DNA from: a bacterium
Lineage (GTDB): Bacteria; Vulcanimicrobiota; Xenobia; Xenobiales; Xenobiaceae
Length of the DNA stretch: 44,373 nucleotides
Reading direction: 5' to 3'
Assembly (NCBI GenBank): GCA_017458675.1
Contig: JAFTAM010000153.1
Span: 1-44,373, forward strand
In this document: positions 18,368 through 27,776 of the stretch, one piece after another
Layout: each line of letters opens with the position of its first letter
Numbering within the stretch: position 1 is the first letter of the stretch
Translations under genes and position numbers: made by a program
The notes under the pieces: generated by a model
What the model was told of the DNA's origin: nothing
Seen by the model: the letters and a program-made list of their open reading frames with translations, nothing else
Database searches by the model: none

Positions 18368-19681
18368 TTATTCTAATTCTGTCAGGGGTACCGTAACCCT
18401 TCTTATGTCGCCTCCCAGGGACTTCAGCATAGCCTCTATGTTCTGATAGCCGCGGTCAATATAGCGAACGCCGCGGATCAGGCTTTCGCCCTCGGCGGCC
18501 AGAGCGGCCAGAATCAAAGCTCCGCCGGCTCTGATATCGGGTGCGTTTACCGGAGCGCCCACATAGTGATCGACATGACGGATGCGGACATAATTGCCGG
18601 AGCAAAGCAAATCGGCGCCTAAGCGGACCAGCTCCATAATATACATAAAGCGTCCGTCAAAAATCGTCTCCTGCAGCGAGCTTACGCCCTCGGCCAAAGC
18701 CAGCATGGCAACCATGGGCGGATGCAGGTCGGTGGCAAAACCCGGATAAGGAGCGGTAACGATATCTAAAGGAAGAATCGGACGTCCGCCCTTGACGCGA
18801 ATGTAATCTCCGCCTTCAATGACCTCCTGACCGGCCTGGCGCAGACAGTCCAAAAAGGAACGGCAGTATTTGGATTCAAATTTATTGACGGTTATATCGC
18901 CCTTGGTCATAACCGCTCCCACCAGGTAGGTGCAGGCTTCTATGCGGTCAGCCATGACTCTGTACTTAGTGCCGTGAAGCCTCTTAACGCCCTCTATGCG
19001 CAGGGTCTGAGTGCCGATACCTTCGATTTTAGCTCCCATAGTCACCAGGAAGTTGGCTAAATCGGTTACCTCCGGTTCGCGGGCGCAGCCTTCCAGAACC
19101 GTAACGCCGTCGGCCAGAACCGCCGCCATCATGGCGTTTTCTGTAGCTCCCACGCTCACGGTCGGGAAGGTATAGAGCCCGCCCTTTAAGCGGCCCCCGG
19201 GTACCTTGGCTTTAACGGAACCGCCGGTCGTTGTCACTTCGGCGCCCAGCTTTTTAAAAACTTCTATATGATAGTTTACCCGTCTCTGTCCCAGACGGCA
19301 GCCGCCGGGCAAACCGACCTCGCCTTCGCCGCAGCGGGCCAGAAGAGGTCCCATTACGTCAAAGGAAGCGTTCATGCGGCTGACATATTCTTCCGGAGCT
19401 ACAGTAGTCAAAATATTGGTGGAATCCAAAATCATATGGCCGTTTTCTTTATCGAATTCCACTCCTACGCCCAGCACCGTCAGGATCTTGCTCATGGTAC
19501 CGACGTCGGAAATGTTGGGAACCCGCTCCAGCTCCACCACTCCGCAGGCTAAAATAGAAGCCGCCATAATGGGAAGACAGGCGTTCTTCGAGCCGCTGGC
19601 GTCTAAACAGCCTATCAGAGGGGAGCCTCCCCGAACCACTAATCTATCGACGGTTTTACCCATTACATCCATTCCATCCAC
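18368..19681 (-). CDS. murA: UDP-N-acetylglucosamine 1-carboxyvinyltransferase
   Basis: 437 residues, the MurA length. It transfers enolpyruvate from PEP to UDP-GlcNAc, the first committed step of peptidoglycan synthesis, in the cytoplasm. It has the substrate-binding SGSKNACLPIM segment (Lys32-Asn33), the active-site loop LPGGCRLGQRRV with Cys128 (the residue alkylated by fosfomycin), the catalytic Asp region APYPGFATD, and the C-terminal DRGYQNIE. Asn replaces the usual Arg in the M-R-A-S segment (here MNAS), a contact region for substrate, so the enzyme is somewhat divergent. The start is uncertain: GTG at 19681, or ATG at 19672 or 19663. AGGGTGG favours the ATG at 19672. It follows atpC by one base. 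Confidence 0.9.
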   Translation of the reverse strand: MDGMDVMGKTVDRLVVRGGSPLIGCLDASGSKNACLPIMAASILACGVVELERVPNISDVGTMSKILTVLGVGVEFDKENGHMILDSTNILTTVAPEEYVSRMNASFDVMGPLLARCGEGEVGLPGGCRLGQRRVNYHIEVFKKLGAEVTTTGGSVKAKVPGGRLKGGLYTFPTVSVGATENAMMAAVLADGVTVLEGCAREPEVTDLANFLVTMGAKIEGIGTQTLRIEGVKRLHGTKYRVMADRIEACTYLVGAVMTKGDITVNKFESKYCRSFLDCLRQAGQEVIEGGDYIRVKGGRPILPLDIVTAPYPGFATDLHPPMVAMLALAEGVSSLQETIFDGRFMYIMELVRLGADLLCSGNYVRIRHVDHYVGAPVNAPDIRAGGALILAALAAEGESLIRGVRYIDRGYQNIEAMLKSLGGDIRRVTVPLTELE

Positions 19682-19682
19682 C

Positions 19683-20132
19683 CTATAATCCGGCTTTAAC
19701 CTTTATCTTGGCTTCATTGAGAAGTCTGACTAAATAAGCCTCTTCCAAAACCTTGTCCAGGGGGTCCTCTTTGGGACCGTCATCCGCGTCGGTCTGGTCG
19801 GTATTACTGACATCATCGGGATTCCACTTGGGCAGGGGATCCAATTCCGGGGGATCCGACAGTTCGTCCTTGCTCCAGGCTCTTTCCACCATAACTTTGA
19901 CGCTTTCGCCTTGAACCTGAACAAAGCCGCCCTTGACGGCATAGACAATCTCTTTGCCTTCAACGTCCGTACTGCGGAAGACTCCTGGGATCAGAACTGC
20001 CAGCAGAGCCGCATGGCCGGGCAGAATACACATCTGTCCGAGCTTGCTAGGCAAAATAACCTTAGTCACAAAACCTTCAAAGACGCAGCGCCGTCTGGTT
20101 ATCAATTCCAAGTACAGTCTGCCTTCGCTCAT
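19683..20132 (-). CDS. atpC: ATP synthase epsilon subunit
   Basis: 149 residues. The N-terminal beta-sandwich (residues 1-88) is typical, with LELITRRRCVFEGFV and GHAALLAVLIPGV. This subunit sits on the central stalk and, through its C-terminal helices, can restrain ATP hydrolysis. Between the sandwich and the final helix (LDKVLEEAYLVRLLNEAK) lies an unusual Asp/Pro-rich insertion of about 35 residues (roughly 90-125), making the protein longer than most. It is the last gene of the atp series, 26 bp after atpD and 1 bp before murA. Confidence 0.9.
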   Translation of the reverse strand: MSEGRLYLELITRRRCVFEGFVTKVILPSKLGQMCILPGHAALLAVLIPGVFRSTDVEGKEIVYAVKGGFVQVQGESVKVMVERAWSKDELSDPPELDPLPKWNPDDVSNTDQTDADDGPKEDPLDKVLEEAYLVRLLNEAKIKVKAGL

Positions 20133-20158
20133 AAGCGCCTCACTAATTATCCAAAAAA

Positions 20159-21622
<1,464 letters not shown>

Positions 21623-21672
21623 CTAAAATGCGGCCTGCACTTTAGCCGCCCTGACCCATACCGACCGGCCTT

Positions 21673-22644
21673 TTAACCCTTTAAGGCCTCGGCGCCACTG
21701 GATATTTCGATAATTTCGTTTGTAATACTTTCCTGACGCACTCTGTAATACTGCAGAGTGAGCTCCTCGGCCAAAGCTTTGGCATTATCGGTAGCGTTCG
21801 ACATAGCCTTCACCCGCGAGCCCAGCTCCGAGGTCTTGGATTCCAGAAGCAGCTGCATTACCACCGCTCTGAAATAAGCTCTGACAACTACGGTTAAGGC
21901 CTCTTCAATGCTGGGTTCAAAAATATAGTCGATAATGCTGTCGTCTTCATCGTCGTCCTCGTCGCCGTACAGCATTTCTTCCTTGTCCGCTATCTCTTTG
22001 CGGATGTCGAGCTGATCGAAGCCCAGGGAAGCCGAGTCGTTGACCTCACCGATAGCCAGATCCTTGCCGTACTTTAAAGCCTTTAAGGGCACAAGCTGAA
22101 AAGTGCGGGTTTCGCAGGTCAGCATCGTAATCGCATTGGTATAGACGACCAGAATTTCATCGGCCTCGTTATTTTCATACCATTCTCTGCACTTATTGAC
22201 AATATTATCGGCCAGCTCGGGGCTGAATTCCCATTTAAGCAGCGTTTCGTCCGGTGTGTAGCCGGCCTTTCTCAAAGCCTTATCAGCCTTGCCTCCCAGG
22301 CACAAAAGCTTGTTGAGCTTTTTGGGCAGACTCTTGAGAGTTTTAACGGCATGACGGGCCAGATTGGAGTTGTAGGGACCGCAGAGACCGCTGTCTCCGC
22401 CGATGACAATCACGCCTATCTTTTCAACCGGCCCCAACTCCAAAACAGGATGCTTGAAGGTATTGATATGTTTGGAAACACCGCGCACTACCCGGCGGAT
22501 GCAATCGGCATAAGCGCGTCCTTCCAGCGCCAGCTGCTCGACCTTGCGGATCTGCGAGCTGGCCACCATCTTCATGGCGCCGGTAATCTGGCCGATGCTC
22601 TCGACGGACTTAATGCGCGTTTTCAACTCTCTGTCGCTAGCCAT
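21673..22644 (-). CDS. atpG: ATP synthase gamma subunit
   Basis: 323 residues, about 30 longer than most gamma subunits. This is the rotor shaft of F1. The N-terminal helix RIKSVESIGQITGAMKMVA and the C-terminal helix (NATDNAKALAEELTLQYYRVRQESITNEI, in pieces) are standard and form the central coiled coil. GGDSGLCGPYN is the conserved Rossmann-like core segment. A strongly acidic insertion (residues about 222-235, YGDEDDDEDD) accounts for part of the extra length. The start has CGAGGAGA seven bases upstream. It is 29 bp after atpA. Confidence 0.93.
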   Translation of the reverse strand: MASDRELKTRIKSVESIGQITGAMKMVASSQIRKVEQLALEGRAYADCIRRVVRGVSKHINTFKHPVLELGPVEKIGVIVIGGDSGLCGPYNSNLARHAVKTLKSLPKKLNKLLCLGGKADKALRKAGYTPDETLLKWEFSPELADNIVNKCREWYENNEADEILVVYTNAITMLTCETRTFQLVPLKALKYGKDLAIGEVNDSASLGFDQLDIRKEIADKEEMLYGDEDDDEDDSIIDYIFEPSIEEALTVVVRAYFRAVVMQLLLESKTSELGSRVKAMSNATDNAKALAEELTLQYYRVRQESITNEIIEISSGAEALKG

Positions 22645-22673
22645 ACTTCTCCTCGAAAATTACATCCTGAAGG

Positions 22674-24194
22674 CTACTTTTCCGAAGGCGCAAAGCCTTT
22701 TTTAAATTCCTCAACCGCTTTGACAAGAGCTTCGGAAAGATCGTCGTCCAGCTTTCCGGTGGTTTTAATCTTATCCAGAATTTCGCCATAGGCGCTCTGC
22801 ATATAATTTAAAAATTCCTTTTCAAACCTGGATACATCGGAGACGGCGATATCATCAAGATAGCCCTTGGTCACCGCAAACAGAATGGCGATCTGCAGTT
22901 CGGCGGACATAGGAGCGTACTGTCCCTGGTTGAGCACCGCCGTAACCCTGTCGCCGCGAGCCAGCTGAGCCCGGCTCACCGAGTCCAGCACATCGGAAGA
23001 GAGCTTGGCATAAGCGGCCAGAGCCCTGTACTGAGACAGGTCTATACGCAGAGGGCCGGCCACCTTGCGCATGGCTTTAACCTGAGCCGATCCGCCTACA
23101 CGGGAGACCGAAAGACCGACGTCGACGGCCGGCCGGGTACCTGCATAGAAGAGGTCGGCGTCCAGATAGATCTGTCCGTCGGTAATGGAAATTACGTTTG
23201 TGGGAATATAAGCGGAAACGTCGCCCAGCTGAGTTTCGATAATGGGCAGAGCCGTCATCGAGCCGCCGCCCAGCTCGTCGGAGAGCTTGGCCGCTCTTTC
23301 CAGAAGGCGGGAATGGAGATAGAAAACGTCGCCCGGATAAGCCTCGCGCCCCGGGGGACGGCGCAGCAGCAGGGAAATTTCGCGGTAAGCCTTGGCGTGC
23401 TTGGAAAGATCGTCGTAAATTATCAGGATATGCTTGCCTTTATACATCATATGCTCGCCGATGGCGCAGCCTGTATAAGGCGCCAGATACAGAAGCGCAG
23501 GAGCTTCGTTGGCGTTGGCCACCACCACGGCGCATTTGTCCATCACGCCTTCGCGCTTGAGGGTCTCAACCAGAGAAGCCACCGAGTTGGCTTTCTGGCC
23601 TATAGCTACATAAATGCAGTAGACGTCGGAATACTTCTGATTGATCATGGCGTCTACGGCGATAGCGGTCTTACCCAGCTGACGGTCGCCGATAATCAGC
23701 TCGCGCTGACCGCGGCCGATGGGAACCAGAGAGTCAATGGCCTTTAAGCCGGTCTGCATGGGTTCGCTGACCGGACGGCGCTGAATAACCGTAGGAGCGG
23801 TAAACTCAATGGTTCTGGTCCCTTCGTTATTTATGGGCCCTTTGCCGTCAATGGGCTGTCCCAGAGCGTTGACGACGCGGCCGAACATGGATTCGCCCAC
23901 GGGGACTTCCGCCACGCGCTCGGTTCTTTCCACCCGGTCGCCCTCGCGGATGCCTTCGTCAGAGCCCATAACGATACAGCCTATGCAATCCTCTTCCAGG
24001 TTCATTACCATACCGTAGGCGCCGTTGGAAAAGCGCAGAAGCTCGCCGGCTCTGGCTTCCTTAAGTCCGTATACCGTAGCGATGCTGTCGCCTACCTTAA
24101 TGACGGTTCCGTAAGAAATTTCTTCTACATCGGGCTTGTATCCGTCGATCTGTCTGCGCAGAATTTCAGAAATTTCATCTGAACGAATTGCCAT
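22674..24194 (-). CDS. atpA: ATP synthase alpha subunit
   Basis: 506 residues; the non-catalytic nucleotide-binding subunit of F1. The Walker A motif GDRQLGKT (Leu where Thr is usual), [13 protein letters not shown], the [14 protein letters not shown] segment and [26 protein letters not shown] region (in pieces) are all typical. The frame is open upstream to a TTG at 24206, but that TTG is part of the TTGGAGG ribosome site. The ATG at 24194 gives MAIRSDEI, matching other alpha subunits, and is the real start. It follows a 145-bp gap after atpH that holds two hairpins. Confidence 0.96.
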   Translation of the reverse strand: MAIRSDEISEILRRQIDGYKPDVEEISYGTVIKVGDSIATVYGLKEARAGELLRFSNGAYGMVMNLEEDCIGCIVMGSDEGIREGDRVERTERVAEVPVGESMFGRVVNALGQPIDGKGPINNEGTRTIEFTAPTVIQRRPVSEPMQTGLKAIDSLVPIGRGQRELIIGDRQLGKTAIAVDAMINQKYSDVYCIYVAIGQKANSVASLVETLKREGVMDKCAVVVANANEAPALLYLAPYTGCAIGEHMMYKGKHILIIYDDLSKHAKAYREISLLLRRPPGREAYPGDVFYLHSRLLERAAKLSDELGGGSMTALPIIETQLGDVSAYIPTNVISITDGQIYLDADLFYAGTRPAVDVGLSVSRVGGSAQVKAMRKVAGPLRIDLSQYRALAAYAKLSSDVLDSVSRAQLARGDRVTAVLNQGQYAPMSAELQIAILFAVTKGYLDDIAVSDVSRFEKEFLNYMQSAYGEILDKIKTTGKLDDDLSEALVKAVEEFKKGFAPSEK

Positions 24195-24199
24195 GTTTT

Positions 24200-24204
24200 C
24201 CTCC
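24200..24204 (-). promoter_or_regulatory. Ribosome binding site deciding the atpA start
   Basis: GGAGG on the minus strand, five bases before the ATG at 24194. It overlaps the spurious TTG start of the open frame and excludes it. Confidence 0.85.
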
Positions 24205-24281
24205 AAAGAGTGTTAGCATAAGCTTTTGCCTTATAAGCTCAGGCTGTACGCAAATTTAATATGCCTTTAATATAGCTCCGC

Positions 24282-24326
24282 AGCCGCAAGCTGCGGCTTC
24301 CCCGTTTGCGCCGATTTTTGTCGGCG
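24282..24326 (-). other. Two hairpins between atpH and atpA
   Basis: One stem is CGCCGA/TCGGCG (24309-24314 with 24321-24326). A second is AGCCGCA/TGCGGCT (24282-24288 with 24292-24298, three-base loop). Neither is followed by a T-run on the minus strand, so they are more likely RNA-processing or translation-tuning elements than full terminators. The F0 genes with delta lie upstream and the remaining F1 genes downstream. Confidence 0.5.
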
Positions 24327-24339
24327 TCGGTATTCAGCC

Positions 24340-24918
24340 TTAAGAAGACCTGCTCTTCATCAAAGAGCGCAGATTATCCAAATGACGCCTGATGCTGCCG
24401 TCGTAAAGCTTTCCGCCCAAATGAATAATTAAGCCTCCCAGCAGGTCCGGCTTAACCTCGACTCTGAGCTTGACTCTTTCCGGCTGTTCCTCGGAAGCCT
24501 TGTTTTTATTGAGCTCGGTCTCAAGCTTGGCGGCAATCAAGCCGCACACCGTTTTATCGAGTTCCTCGGCCGCTTCTATTTTTACTTCCCAGATGCGGTT
24601 ATCTTCGCAAAGCTGCTTCGTATAGCACTCGACAATATCTTCATAATAGGCCTCGCGTCCCTTATCGATCAAGACAGAGAGAAAATTCAAGGTCCTTTGG
24701 GATACATGCTCGGCAAAAACCGCTTTGACGATCTCCTTTTTAGCGGAGCGGGATACGGTCGGAGCGATAAAACAGCGCTTCAAATCCTCATGTTCCTCAA
24801 AGGTCTGCAATACAGCCTGCAGCTCTTTAAACTGAGCTACAGTCTGATTGCCTCCCTCTTCCTTGGCGCAGGCGTACAGAGCTGTCGAATAGCGTTTGGA
24901 TAAAGCTTCATTAAGCAT
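24340..24918 (-). CDS. atpH: ATP synthase delta subunit
   Basis: 192 residues, family length about 180. It links the F1 head to the peripheral stalk. The N-terminal helical domain begins MLNEALSKRYSTALYACA, and the C-terminal part ends with the family pattern PDLLGGLIIHLGGKLYDGSIRRHLDNL (read in pieces), where GG-x-x-x-x-G-x-x-x-D-x-S is conserved. It overlaps the upstream b gene by 8 bp (ATGCTTAA), indicating coupled translation. Confidence 0.92.
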   Translation of the reverse strand: MLNEALSKRYSTALYACAKEEGGNQTVAQFKELQAVLQTFEEHEDLKRCFIAPTVSRSAKKEIVKAVFAEHVSQRTLNFLSVLIDKGREAYYEDIVECYTKQLCEDNRIWEVKIEAAEELDKTVCGLIAAKLETELNKNKASEEQPERVKLRVEVKPDLLGGLIIHLGGKLYDGSIRRHLDNLRSLMKSRSS

Positions 24919-25408
24919 GTTCAGCTCCTATATTGATCTTAGTCAAGAGCTCCTCAACGATGTTCAGACGCGCCTTTTCGTCGCTGTCCAGGGAGCGGCT
25001 TATCAGCCTGGCCGCCTCGTCGGCGACGCGATCCGCCAAATCGGACATGAGTTCGCCTTTAGCTCTGTCGGCCAGATAATCGGCCTCCAGCTTAGCATTG
25101 TCCACCATAGTCTGAGATTCATGCTCAGTTCTGGATTTGCTCTCCTCCAAAAGGCGAACGGAGTCTTCCTCGGCTTTTTCGGCGATATGTCTGATATCCT
25201 CATTGAGGCCGCTGTATTTTTCAGTCCATTCTTTGGACTGTTTTTCAGCCTCGTTAAAGATATCTTCCGCTTCACGGATCCGTTTTCTGCAGGCGTCGCT
25301 GCGCTCTTTTAAAGCCTGAGAGGCCGCGCCCCACAAAAAGCGCTTTAAAACATAGACTAATACCGCAAAACAGAGCAGGCCGGCAAAAAATTCAAAGTTG
25401 TTGGTCAT
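24911..25408 (-). CDS. atpF: ATP synthase b-type subunit (second copy)
   Basis: 165 residues: one N-terminal membrane helix (residues about 7-25, LLCFAVLVYVLKRFLW), then a long charged helix rich in Glu/Lys/Ala that would form the peripheral stalk coiled coil. The C-terminal segment has DLADRVADEAARLISRSL, as b subunits do. It differs strongly from the adjacent b-type gene, so the stalk is probably a b/b' heterodimer. It overlaps that gene by 4 bp (ATGA) and atpH by 8 bp. Confidence 0.85.
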   Translation of the reverse strand: MTNNFEFFAGLLCFAVLVYVLKRFLWGAASQALKERSDACRKRIREAEDIFNEAEKQSKEWTEKYSGLNEDIRHIAEKAEEDSVRLLEESKSRTEHESQTMVDNAKLEADYLADRAKGELMSDLADRVADEAARLISRSLDSDEKARLNIVEELLTKINIGAEHA

Positions 25409-25914
25409 AAAACATTATCTCCTGCCAGCTTTTTGACCGCGCGATCCCGTTCCTCCCCGCCCATCACACCGGAAAGCACGCGCTGAGCCATTTCCAGAGC
25501 TAATCTGGAAACGGCAGCGTCCAATTCGTTTTTAGCCTTTTCACGTTCAGCCGCTACATTGGCCTTTGCCTGCTGCAGAATTTGCGCAGCTTCTTTTTTG
25601 GCAGATTCCAGCCTCTCCTGGCGCATAGATTCAGCCTGCCTCTGAGCCTCCTGCAGCTTCTGAACGGCCGCGCGGCGGGCATTAGAGACAGCTTCCTCAT
25701 ATTCGCTCTTTATCTTAAGGGTGCGCTCATTGACAGCTTTAGCCTTAGCCACCTTATCGGAGGTTACGGCAGCTCTTTCGGCGCGAACCTTAGCTAAAGG
25801 CTTATAGAAAATCTGACACATCAACAAATGAAAGACGTAAAAAAGAAGCACCTGAACCAGGATCATTAAAGGTTCAGAATTTAATAAAGATAAGGTGCCG
25901 ATTACGCCGTCCAT
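25405..25914 (-). CDS. ATP synthase b'-type subunit (first copy)
   Basis: 169 residues: one membrane helix (residues about 14-36, LMILVQVLLFYVFHLLMCQI) and then a long Ala/Glu/Lys/Gln helix. It has the pattern FYKPLAKVRAERA that follows the membrane segment in b subunits. As the first of two consecutive b-type genes after atpE, it occupies the position of b' in operons that encode b/b' pairs. I cannot decide by eye which copy is b and which b'. It starts with ATG; GGAGG lies upstream at about 25920. Confidence 0.85.
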   Translation of the reverse strand: MDGVIGTLSLLNSEPLMILVQVLLFYVFHLLMCQIFYKPLAKVRAERAAVTSDKVAKAKAVNERTLKIKSEYEEAVSNARRAAVQKLQEAQRQAESMRQERLESAKKEAAQILQQAKANVAAEREKAKNELDAAVSRLALEMAQRVLSGVMGGEERDRAVKKLAGDNVL

Positions 25915-26016
25915 TTACACCTCCGCTGAAAACTCTCTCTGACCTGCTCAAGTCTGCCTGAAGGACAGAGCCGGCGCAGGCCAGCGAGGGTTAAAAATTG
26001 CACCTTTTGAACTGAC

Positions 26017-26346
26017 TTATTTGAGGATAAAGCAGACGAGCAGAGCGTAAATGGTCAGAGACTCAATGAAAGCCAAACCTACAATGAGGTTCATCTGAAT
26101 TTTTCCCGACGCCTCAGGATTGCGGGCGATACCGTCAACAGCGGTGGAAATAGCCTTGCCCTGAGCCATAGCGCCGCTGCAGGCGGCGATAGCCAAAGAG
26201 AGAGCCAGCATAGACTGAGTGCTCAAGAACTGACCGGCGGCAGCGGCGGCTTCAGGAGCGGCCTCCTGGGCCATAGCCGGAACAGCCAAAAAGATAGCGA
26301 CAGCCAGCATTCCCAGGATACCGACTAATTTTCCAACTTTAGACAT
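26017..26346 (-). CDS. atpE: ATP synthase c subunit with N-terminal signal sequence and Na+-type site
   Basis: 109 residues, against about 75-90 in most bacteria. The extra N-terminus is a signal-like segment (lysines at residues 3 and 6, hydrophobic core, likely cleavage AMA-Q at 26/27). The mature part is the usual hairpin of two membrane helices joined by ARNPEA. Helix 2 has the ion-binding Glu95 followed by Ser96, with Tyr100; helix 1 has Gln62. These correspond to the Gln/Glu-Ser/Tyr set of Na+-binding c rings such as Ilyobacter tartaricus, although Leu replaces the following Thr. Na+ coupling is therefore predicted, not shown. GGAGGT lies five bases before the ATG. A nested hairpin lies just upstream. 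Confidence 0.9.
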   Translation of the reverse strand: MSKVGKLVGILGMLAVAIFLAVPAMAQEAAPEAAAAAGQFLSTQSMLALSLAIAACSGAMAQGKAISTAVDGIARNPEASGKIQMNLIVGLAFIESLTIYALLVCFILK

Positions 26347-26368
26347 TTTTTACCTCCAAAAAACAGCG

Positions 26369-26422
26369 GTCCCTTTCAGAAATTTCAGATTCCGTCTGCA
26401 GCAGACCGTAAGAGAAAGGAAC
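26369..26422 (-). other. Nested hairpin in the atpB-atpE spacer
   Basis: The outer stem pairs GTTCCTTTC with GAAAGGGAC (one mismatch; plus positions 26414-26422 and 26369-26377). The inner stem is the perfect palindrome GTCTGCTGCAGAC (26394-26406). It ends about 10 bases before the atpE ribosome site. The c subunit must be made in excess over a, and such structures often protect or enhance the atpE message; that role is inferred. Confidence 0.5.
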
Positions 26423-26448
26423 TGACTTTTTTACAATTACTTTTTATA

Positions 26449-27429
26449 TTAATCTTCCGCTACAATATGACCAATGTAGGAGAGAGTCAACATACAGAAT
26501 ACCATGGCCTGAATACCGCCGGCCAACGCGCCCAGACAGGTTACAAACAAAGATACGCCCACCAGAGCCACCGGCAGAGTAAAGCCCATAATCATATCGG
26601 CCGCCGCCGCGCCCTGAGCCAGGGCTTTATCGAGGAACTGAGCAGCCGTATCCATGAGGTTGGCCTTTACCATGTGCTCGCCGTAAATATTTCCGTAAAG
26701 ACGGAAAGAGAGCGAAAGCAGACGGGCAAGTTCTTCAATGACGTTGAGGAAGCAGAACAGTATTCCCAGAAGCGGGACCAGGGCAAAGCGCATAATGCCC
26801 TCCAGCTGCCGATAAAGCACGGGAGTTATGCCCAGATAGTGAGTGAGCCATACCCAAAAGCCCTTAATAAGTCCTCTGCCCTCTTCGCGCTCCTCTCCGG
26901 CCCCCGAAGTCTCGGGAAACACTTCATCCTTAGGGTCGCCGCAGATTCTCTGCTTTATGCCGAAAAAGGTAAAGGCCAGCACCGAAACTATAGCTAAAGC
27001 CAAAGTAGTATTGTAAGAAGCGCTGGGAGCTTCAAAGATATGATAGTGATTGTGCGCATTTACGCTGCCGCTGAAAGCGGGCACGGGCAGAAGTCCCGAC
27101 CAGTTGCAGAACAGGACGAACAGAAAAACCGATAAGGCAAAGGGAGTATAGCGATGGCCGCGATGTCCTATAAAAGATACCGACATGTCGTCGATAAAAT
27201 CATAAATCAGCTCGCACAGAGCGCTCCAGCCTTCAGATACGACTGCCAATCCCCGGCGGGCAAAAAAAGCGCCGGTCAAAAGCACAATTATGACGCAGCA
27301 GGTCGAAACAAAGAGAATCAGATTCTCCGGACCGTGCAGTATATCCGACAGACATTTCAGCGTCGTGCAATTGGCAGCCGACGCCAAAAACGCAGCAGGG
27401 GTCGCCCAAAACAGGGAACTCCAGCTCAT
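26449..27429 (-). CDS. atpB: ATP synthase a subunit
   Basis: 326 residues; the stator half-channel of F0, with five to six membrane segments. The essential Arg is in LSLSFRLYGNIYGEHM, which matches the family motif. A hydrophilic insertion (roughly residues 155-185, rich in Glu/Gly/Arg) precedes the fourth membrane segment, making the protein longer than usual. TAGGAGGA lies ahead of the ATG. It is the first core subunit gene, 34 bp after the AtpI-like gene. Confidence 0.93.
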   Translation of the reverse strand: MSWSSLFWATPAAFLASAANCTTLKCLSDILHGPENLILFVSTCCVIIVLLTGAFFARRGLAVVSEGWSALCELIYDFIDDMSVSFIGHRGHRYTPFALSVFLFVLFCNWSGLLPVPAFSGSVNAHNHYHIFEAPSASYNTTLALAIVSVLAFTFFGIKQRICGDPKDEVFPETSGAGEEREEGRGLIKGFWVWLTHYLGITPVLYRQLEGIMRFALVPLLGILFCFLNVIEELARLLSLSFRLYGNIYGEHMVKANLMDTAAQFLDKALAQGAAAADMIMGFTLPVALVGVSLFVTCLGALAGGIQAMVFCMLTLSYIGHIVAED

Positions 27430-27463
27430 AGCTACTTCCTCCTAAATATGGCGTCCGGACAAT

Positions 27464-27775
27464 TTATTCCCTCTGCCTAATGCCGCACATAATAACGCGC
27501 CGAAGCAGAGAAGCTAATATAAATCCCAGACAAAAGGGAACGGCAGAAAGCCCCAATAGACTTACGGCTCCCCATATACCCGCAAAAATTAATCCCAGGC
27601 GCAGCGAAGCCGCCAGTATAATAAACAGGTATCCGGCTCCCTTCACTTCCTTTTGAGAAAAATCCTTTTTTAAAAGCCTAAAAATAAGCTTTTCCGCCAA
27701 AAATTCCCATAAGCGCCAGTAGGCATAACCCATTAAAAAGCCTCCGAGCAGCGGCAAAAGTTCTTCCCTCAACAT
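27464..27775 (-). CDS. AtpI-like ATP synthase accessory membrane protein
   Basis: 103 residues with three or four hydrophobic segments (about 7-25, 46-64, 66-90) and a positively charged end. Placement directly before atpB, size and topology fit ATP synthase protein I, which assists c-ring assembly. Sequence conservation in this family is weak, so the call rests mainly on context. It begins one base after the stop of the AtpZ-like gene. Confidence 0.6.
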   Translation of the reverse strand: MLREELLPLLGGFLMGYAYWRLWEFLAEKLIFRLLKKDFSQKEVKGAGYLFIILAASLRLGLIFAGIWGAVSLLGLSAVPFCLGFILASLLRRVIMCGIRQRE

Positions 27776-27776
27776 A

